From Thermomonospora echinospora (GTDB lineage: Bacteria; Actinomycetota; Actinomycetes; Streptosporangiales; Streptosporangiaceae), in contig NZ_FNVO01000010.1 of assembly GCF_900108175.1 (NCBI RefSeq), forward strand, positions 124,001 to 188,000: DNA of 64,000 nucleotides, given 5' to 3'. A program made the position numbers and the translations under genes. Under the pieces are notes generated by a model that saw nothing but the letters and a program-made list of their open reading frames with translations, was not told the DNA's origin and did not search any database. Below are positions 51,220 through 64,000 of the stretch, piece after piece (position 1 is the first letter of the stretch; every line of letters begins with the position of its first letter).

Positions 51220-52415
51220 GCCGCGGGCCCTGGCCGGAACGGCAGCGACTGGAAGCGGCGGACGAAAGGACCGGGCGCGAAGACGCCGCGGCCGGTGTCG
51301 ACCTCGAAGCGCGGGTAGCGGGCCAGCAGTTCCTCCAGGGCGATCCGGGCCTGGAGCCGGGCCGCCGCCGCGCCGAGGCAGTGATGCGCGCCGTGGCTGA
51401 AGGCCAGCATGCGGCGCGGCTGGCGGGTGATGTCGAGCGCTTCGGCGTCGGGGCCGAACTCGCGGGGGTCGCGGTTGGCCGACCCGTACAGCAGCATCAC
51501 CTTGCGTCCGGCCGGGATCACCTTGCCGTGCAGCTCCACGTCACGGGTGGCGGTGCGGGCCAGGCCTTGGACCGGGGTGGTCAGCCGCAGCAGTTCGTCG
51601 ATCGCGTCGGGGATCAGCGACGGGTCGTTCACCAGTGCGTCGCGCTGCTCCGGGTGGGCCGACAGCAGCCCGGATCCGCCGCCCAGCAGCCCGGTCGTGG
51701 TGTCGTTGCCCCCGGTGACCATGGTGAACGCGAAGCCGAGGATGCGTAGCAGGCCCAGCGGGTCGGTGTCGCCGAAGACGGCGATCAGCGCGGAGATGGT
51801 GTCGTCGCCGGGTTCGGCCCGCCGCCGTTCGATGAGGTGGCCGAAGTAGTCGAACAGCTCCGCCACGGCCTGCCCGCCGGCCAGCGGGTCGCCGTGCGCG
51901 TTGGCGGCCACGATCGCCTCGGTCCACCCGTCGAACCTGGCCCGGTCGGCCTCCGGCACGCCGAGATAGTGGGCGACGACGAAGCTCGGCAGCGGCTTGA
52001 ACAGCTCGGCGACGATGTCCACCTCGGCCCGGCCGGCCAGCCGGTCCAGCCGCTCGGTCACGAACGCCCGCACCGCCGGCTCGATCGAGGCCACCCGGCG
52101 GGGCGTGAAGCCCCGGCTGATCAGCCTGCGGAACTCGGTGTGCTCGGGCGGGTCCAACATCACCATCGGGGCGGCCTCGCCGAGGCCGATCTTCTCCCGC
52201 TCGCCATAGGTGAAGGTCAGGCCCTCGGCGGAGGAGAACGTCGCGGTGTCCCGGGCGGCCTCCCACACATCGGCGAACCGGGACAGCACCCAGTAGTCGC
52301 CCCGCTCGACGTGGTGCAGGGGGTCGTGGTCGCGCAGGCCCGCGTACACGCCGAACGGATCCCGCCACGACTCGCCGGACATGGGCACGTATCTCTGAAA
52401 CATCTCTACGGTCAT
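51216..52415 (-). CDS. Cytochrome P450
   Basis: A 399-residue P450. I-helix TMVTGGNDTTTGLLGG, ExxR in DELLRLTTP, and heme loop FSHGAHHCLGAAAAR are intact. It differs from the P450 at 8180 in the I-helix (GGNDTT in place of AGHETT), so the two belong to different subfamilies. ATG at 52415 was chosen because the upstream frame to 53069 is a shadow of the divergent gene. It is the first gene of an operon with the TetR regulator. No ferredoxin is nearby; substrate unknown. Confidence 0.9.
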   Translation of the reverse strand: MTVEMFQRYVPMSGESWRDPFGVYAGLRDHDPLHHVERGDYWVLSRFADVWEAARDTATFSSAEGLTFTYGEREKIGLGEAAPMVMLDPPEHTEFRRLISRGFTPRRVASIEPAVRAFVTERLDRLAGRAEVDIVAELFKPLPSFVVAHYLGVPEADRARFDGWTEAIVAANAHGDPLAGGQAVAELFDYFGHLIERRRAEPGDDTISALIAVFGDTDPLGLLRILGFAFTMVTGGNDTTTGLLGGGSGLLSAHPEQRDALVNDPSLIPDAIDELLRLTTPVQGLARTATRDVELHGKVIPAGRKVMLLYGSANRDPREFGPDAEALDITRQPRRMLAFSHGAHHCLGAAAARLQARIALEELLARYPRFEVDTGRGVFAPGPFVRRFQSLPFRPGPAA

Positions 52416-52596
52416 GTCTCGACAGTGAGACGTGTTCGCCTTGGCGTCAATGGGCTGTCCCACGGATCGTTCGGATTCGTTCACGCGTCCGAGGATCCGG
52501 CCGCGGTGGACTTTGGTCGGTGTGCGATGGCCGATCGGCGGATGCCCCGGCGGCGACGGCCCCGCCAGGCTGGGCGTATGGACTTCAGGATGGGTC

Positions 52597-53331
52597 ATGG
52601 CCGCCAAGCCCGTTGACGGGGTGACCGTGGTACGGCGCGAGCGGTGGGAACGCGCCCTGGTGTGGGTCGGGCTTCCGCTCGCCGGGGCGGTGCTGGGCTG
52701 GCTGGTGTGGGCGCTGGCCGGGTGGGTGGCGTCGCTGCGGGGGCTGCCGATGCGCGGGCCGTTCAAGGCGATCGACGCGCTGCCCGAACCGGCGGCCCTG
52801 CTCGGCTGTCTGGCGGTCGGCGTGGTGCTGGGCGCGGTGTTCGCCGCCGTGGCCGAGAGCGAGTACGTGACGGTGGCCGTGTCGGACGACGAGGTCGTCT
52901 GCACCCGGGGCGGCGACTCGCAGACCGTGCCCCGGGCCGAGGTCAGCGGTGTGTTCGTGGACGACGGACGACTGGTGCTGCTCGGGCACGAGGCGCAGGA
53001 ACTCGCCGTCCACAGCGCCCGGGAGGGCGCCGACCTGCCGCCCACCGGACGACTCGCCGACGCCTTCACGGCCCACGGCTACCCGTGGCTGCCCGGCGGC
53101 GATCCGTATCAGGACCGGTACCGGCGCTGGGTGCCGGACATGCCGGGCCTGCCGCTCGGTGCCGACGCGCTGCTCAGAGCCCGGGATCGGGCGCTGAGCA
53201 GCGGCGACAAGGAAGAGTCCGCACAGTTGCGCGGTGAACTGGGCCGCCTCGGCGTCGTCGTCCGCGAGGACGGGAAGAAACGCCAGTTTTGGCGTACCAC
53301 CCGGCAGTCCCTCGATCCGCAGGACCGGTGA
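52597..53331 (+). CDS. YqeB-like membrane protein
   Basis: A 244-residue protein with two N-terminal membrane helices (ALVWVGLPLAGAVLGWLVWAL and ALLGCLAVGVVLGAVFAAVA) and a soluble domain from about residue 85 (SDDEVVCTRGGDSQTVPR, then HGYPWLPGGDPYQDRYRRWV). This layout matches the actinobacterial YqeB-type family, whose function is unknown. ATG at 52597 follows AGGA. It is divergent from the P450. Confidence 0.8.
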   Translation: MAAKPVDGVTVVRRERWERALVWVGLPLAGAVLGWLVWALAGWVASLRGLPMRGPFKAIDALPEPAALLGCLAVGVVLGAVFAAVAESEYVTVAVSDDEVVCTRGGDSQTVPRAEVSGVFVDDGRLVLLGHEAQELAVHSAREGADLPPTGRLADAFTAHGYPWLPGGDPYQDRYRRWVPDMPGLPLGADALLRARDRALSSGDKEESAQLRGELGRLGVVVREDGKKRQFWRTTRQSLDPQDR

Positions 53332-53356
53332 CGCCCGGCTCGGCGTACGGTGCCTG

Positions 53357-54706
53357 TCAGGGCAGGGGGACGATGTGGGGGGCGACGCTGGAGAGCTTCT
53401 CGCAGGTCTCCTCGTACTCGCGGTCGGGGGTCGAGCCGGTGACGATGCCGGCGCCGGCGCGCAGCCAGGCCCGGCCGCCCTCGCTGTAGAGGGCGCGCAG
53501 GACGAGGGCGGCGTCCAGGGCGCCGTCGTGGGTGAGGGTTAGGACGGCGCCCGAGTACAGGCCGCGGGGCTCGTCCAGGCGGGTGATGGCGTCGACGGCC
53601 TCGGCCTTGGGGATGCCGGAGGCGGTGACCGCGGGGAAGAGTGCCTCGAAGGCGTCCCAGCAGGTACGGCCCGGGGCGAGACGGCCGTGGACGCTGGAGC
53701 CCAGGTGCTGCACGCTGCCGCGTTCCTTGACCGTCATGAAGCCGGTGACCTGCACCGTGTCGGGCGCGCAGACCCCGTACAGCTCCTCCTGGGAGGTGCG
53801 GACGGACACCGCGTGCTCGAAGATCTCCTTCGGGTCGTTCTCCAACTCGCGCCGCCTGGCCTCGTCGGCGCCGACGCCGAGGCCGAACGCGCGGGTGCCG
53901 GCCAGCGGCTGGGTCATCACCATGCCGTCGGCGTCCACCCGGGCCACCACCTCGGGGCTGAAGCCGGTGGCCTGGAAGCCGCCCAGGTCGAGCAGGAACG
54001 AGCGGGCCGGGGTGTTGGCGGCGCGGCCGGCCAGGTACGTCCCGGTCACGTCCACCGGGAAGCCGATGGGCAGCCGCCGGGAGACGATGACCTTCTGGTA
54101 GAGCCCGGCGCCGATCTCGTCGAGGGCCTTGGCGACGCGGGCCCGGTAGTCGTCCTCGACCCGTACGTCCACCGGGGAGGGGACGGGCGCCGGCAGCGGT
54201 GCCGGGTCGGCCAGCAGCTTGCCGACCTGCTCGGCCTCGGTGGCGTCCACGCTGGTCACCACGGCGCGTCCGGACTCGATCCGCACCTCGGTACGGGGAA
54301 CGATGAAGTGGGCCAGCCGTCCTGGTGCCGCGGCCGCGGTCTCGTGGCGGGCGAACTCGAAGGCGACCCAGCCGTAGGCGTTCCAGGCAGGCCAGGGGGC
54401 GCCTGCGAAGGCGGCTTGGAGCGCGGCGGCCGGACGTCCCGACCAGGGGCGCGCGTCCTCGGGACGGTCCGCCCAGCGGGTGCGGACCGTCGCGGGCTCA
54501 AGGACCACCTCGCCGAGCGCGCCTCCCGCAAACGTCCAGCTCCCGGGCCGTTCGTAGACCACCAGGTCCTCGAAGAGCCCCGATCCCGCCAGCCTGGTCA
54601 TCAGATGCAGGGGGTCGGACGCGACCTCCACCTCCAGCTCGACCACCGGCTCGCCCGCTTTCCGGCGGATCTCATCCGTGCGCACACCGAATGACACAGC
54701 ACCCAT
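53357..54706 (-). CDS. Salicylate synthase (MbtI/Irp9-like)
   Basis: A chorismate-using enzyme that makes isochorismate and then salicylate, the starter of the siderophore. The 449-residue protein has the chorismate-binding core: GLYQKVIVSRRLPIGF, LGGFQATGFSPEVVARV, TQPLAGTRAFG, ELENDPKEIFEHAVSVR, and the ending YEETCEKLSSVAPHI. The overall layout is that of MbtI, Irp9 and related single-enzyme salicylate synthases rather than an isochorismate synthase plus lyase pair. ATG at 54706 is used; TTG at 54736 is unlikely. Its promoter carries an iron box, shared with the divergent NRPS. Confidence 0.93.
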   Translation of the reverse strand: MGAVSFGVRTDEIRRKAGEPVVELEVEVASDPLHLMTRLAGSGLFEDLVVYERPGSWTFAGGALGEVVLEPATVRTRWADRPEDARPWSGRPAAALQAAFAGAPWPAWNAYGWVAFEFARHETAAAAPGRLAHFIVPRTEVRIESGRAVVTSVDATEAEQVGKLLADPAPLPAPVPSPVDVRVEDDYRARVAKALDEIGAGLYQKVIVSRRLPIGFPVDVTGTYLAGRAANTPARSFLLDLGGFQATGFSPEVVARVDADGMVMTQPLAGTRAFGLGVGADEARRRELENDPKEIFEHAVSVRTSQEELYGVCAPDTVQVTGFMTVKERGSVQHLGSSVHGRLAPGRTCWDAFEALFPAVTASGIPKAEAVDAITRLDEPRGLYSGAVLTLTHDGALDAALVLRALYSEGGRAWLRAGAGIVTGSTPDREYEETCEKLSSVAPHIVPLP

Positions 54707-54737
54707 CCTCTGCCGGATCGGATGACTCCCGATCAAC

Positions 54738-54756
54738 TTAGGTAAGGCTAACCTTG
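54738..54756. promoter_or_regulatory. Iron box of the salicylate synthase promoter
   Basis: TTAGGTAAGGCTAACCTTG matches 16 of 19 positions of the DtxR/IdeR consensus. It lies 32 bases upstream of the salicylate-synthase ATG and next to a second box, consistent with control of the leftward transcript. Confidence 0.88.
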
Positions 54757-54766
54757 TGTCATTTTC

Positions 54767-54785
54767 GTAGGCAAGGCTAACCTAA
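54767..54785. promoter_or_regulatory. Iron box of the large NRPS promoter
   Basis: GTAGGCAAGGCTAACCTAA matches 16 of 19 positions of the consensus. It lies 50 bases upstream of the NRPS GTG. Its centre is 29 bases from that of the neighbouring box, allowing cooperative occupancy. The pair covers the whole divergent promoter region. Confidence 0.88.
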
Positions 54786-54835
54786 CCAGCGTTGTCGACG
54801 GGGTGCCCGAGCGGGCCACAACGAAAGAGTTGAGG

Positions 54836-64000
<9,165 letters not shown>

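Overview
The window is about 64 kb of very GC-rich actinomycete DNA. It shows GTG starts, tightly overlapping genes, DtxR/IdeR-type iron boxes, a cytochrome bd operon and many TetR and P450 genes. The siderophore genes resemble those described for Actinomadura and its relatives (Thermomonosporaceae). That placement is inference, because no rRNA or marker gene is present.

Layout. Positions 1-7.9 kb hold housekeeping metabolism: a three-gene 2-oxoacid dehydrogenase operon (E1alpha, E1beta, E2; no E3), a TetR regulator, an enoyl-CoA hydratase, and a CstA-type transporter with its small YbdD-like partner. Positions 7.9-13.5 kb hold a ferredoxin/P450 pair. Next to it is an ECF42-type sigma factor fused to a degenerate tyrosine-recombinase domain, its usual YCII/DGPF companion, and a divergent DUF998 gene. 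The last two are separated by a near-symmetric promoter palindrome. Positions 13.65-15.3 kb are a decayed IS605-type element with an intact TnpB, a truncated TnpA and a 73-bp tandem repeat. A serine beta-lactamase-fold esterase follows.

Positions 16.5-20.2 kb are a vitamin B12 uptake operon (btuFCD type) read leftward behind a cobalamin riboswitch. Positions 20.3-22.8 kb are a TetR-controlled FtsX/MacB-like ABC operon, followed by a DUF2804 gene. Positions 24.0-30.1 kb are the cydABDC operon.

From 30.3 kb to the right end is a dispersed, iron-regulated siderophore locus in four blocks: (i) FecCD/FecCD/FecE importer plus an ArCP-Cy-A-PCP synthetase (30.35-36.9 kb); (ii) an MFS exporter divergent from an aspartate decarboxylase (PanD) and a salicyl-AMP ligase (39.2-42.5 kb); (iii) salicylate synthase (53.4-54.7 kb); (iv) a multimodular NRPS running off the right end (54.8->64.0 kb). 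Five sites resembling the DtxR/IdeR box mark their promoters. Read by eye, the adenylation-domain pockets suggest Gly, then beta-Ala, then N5-hydroxyornithine for the large NRPS, and Cys (or Ser) for the cyclising module. This gives a salicyl-thiazoline/oxazoline-Gly-betaAla-hOrn-... backbone of madurastatin type, with PanD supplying beta-alanine. Hydroxyornithine synthesis, release and the binding protein must lie elsewhere.

The siderophore blocks are separated by apparently unrelated islands. The 36.9-39.1 kb island has a hypothetical gene, a VOC protein and an ATC-hydrolase-like protein. The 42.7-53.3 kb island has a carboxylesterase, a membrane protein with a ROK regulator and ROK kinase, a DUF3800 protein, an ABM protein, a VapBC module with a frameshifted toxin, a TetR/P450 pair and a YqeB-like protein. 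No tRNA, rRNA or CRISPR array was seen.
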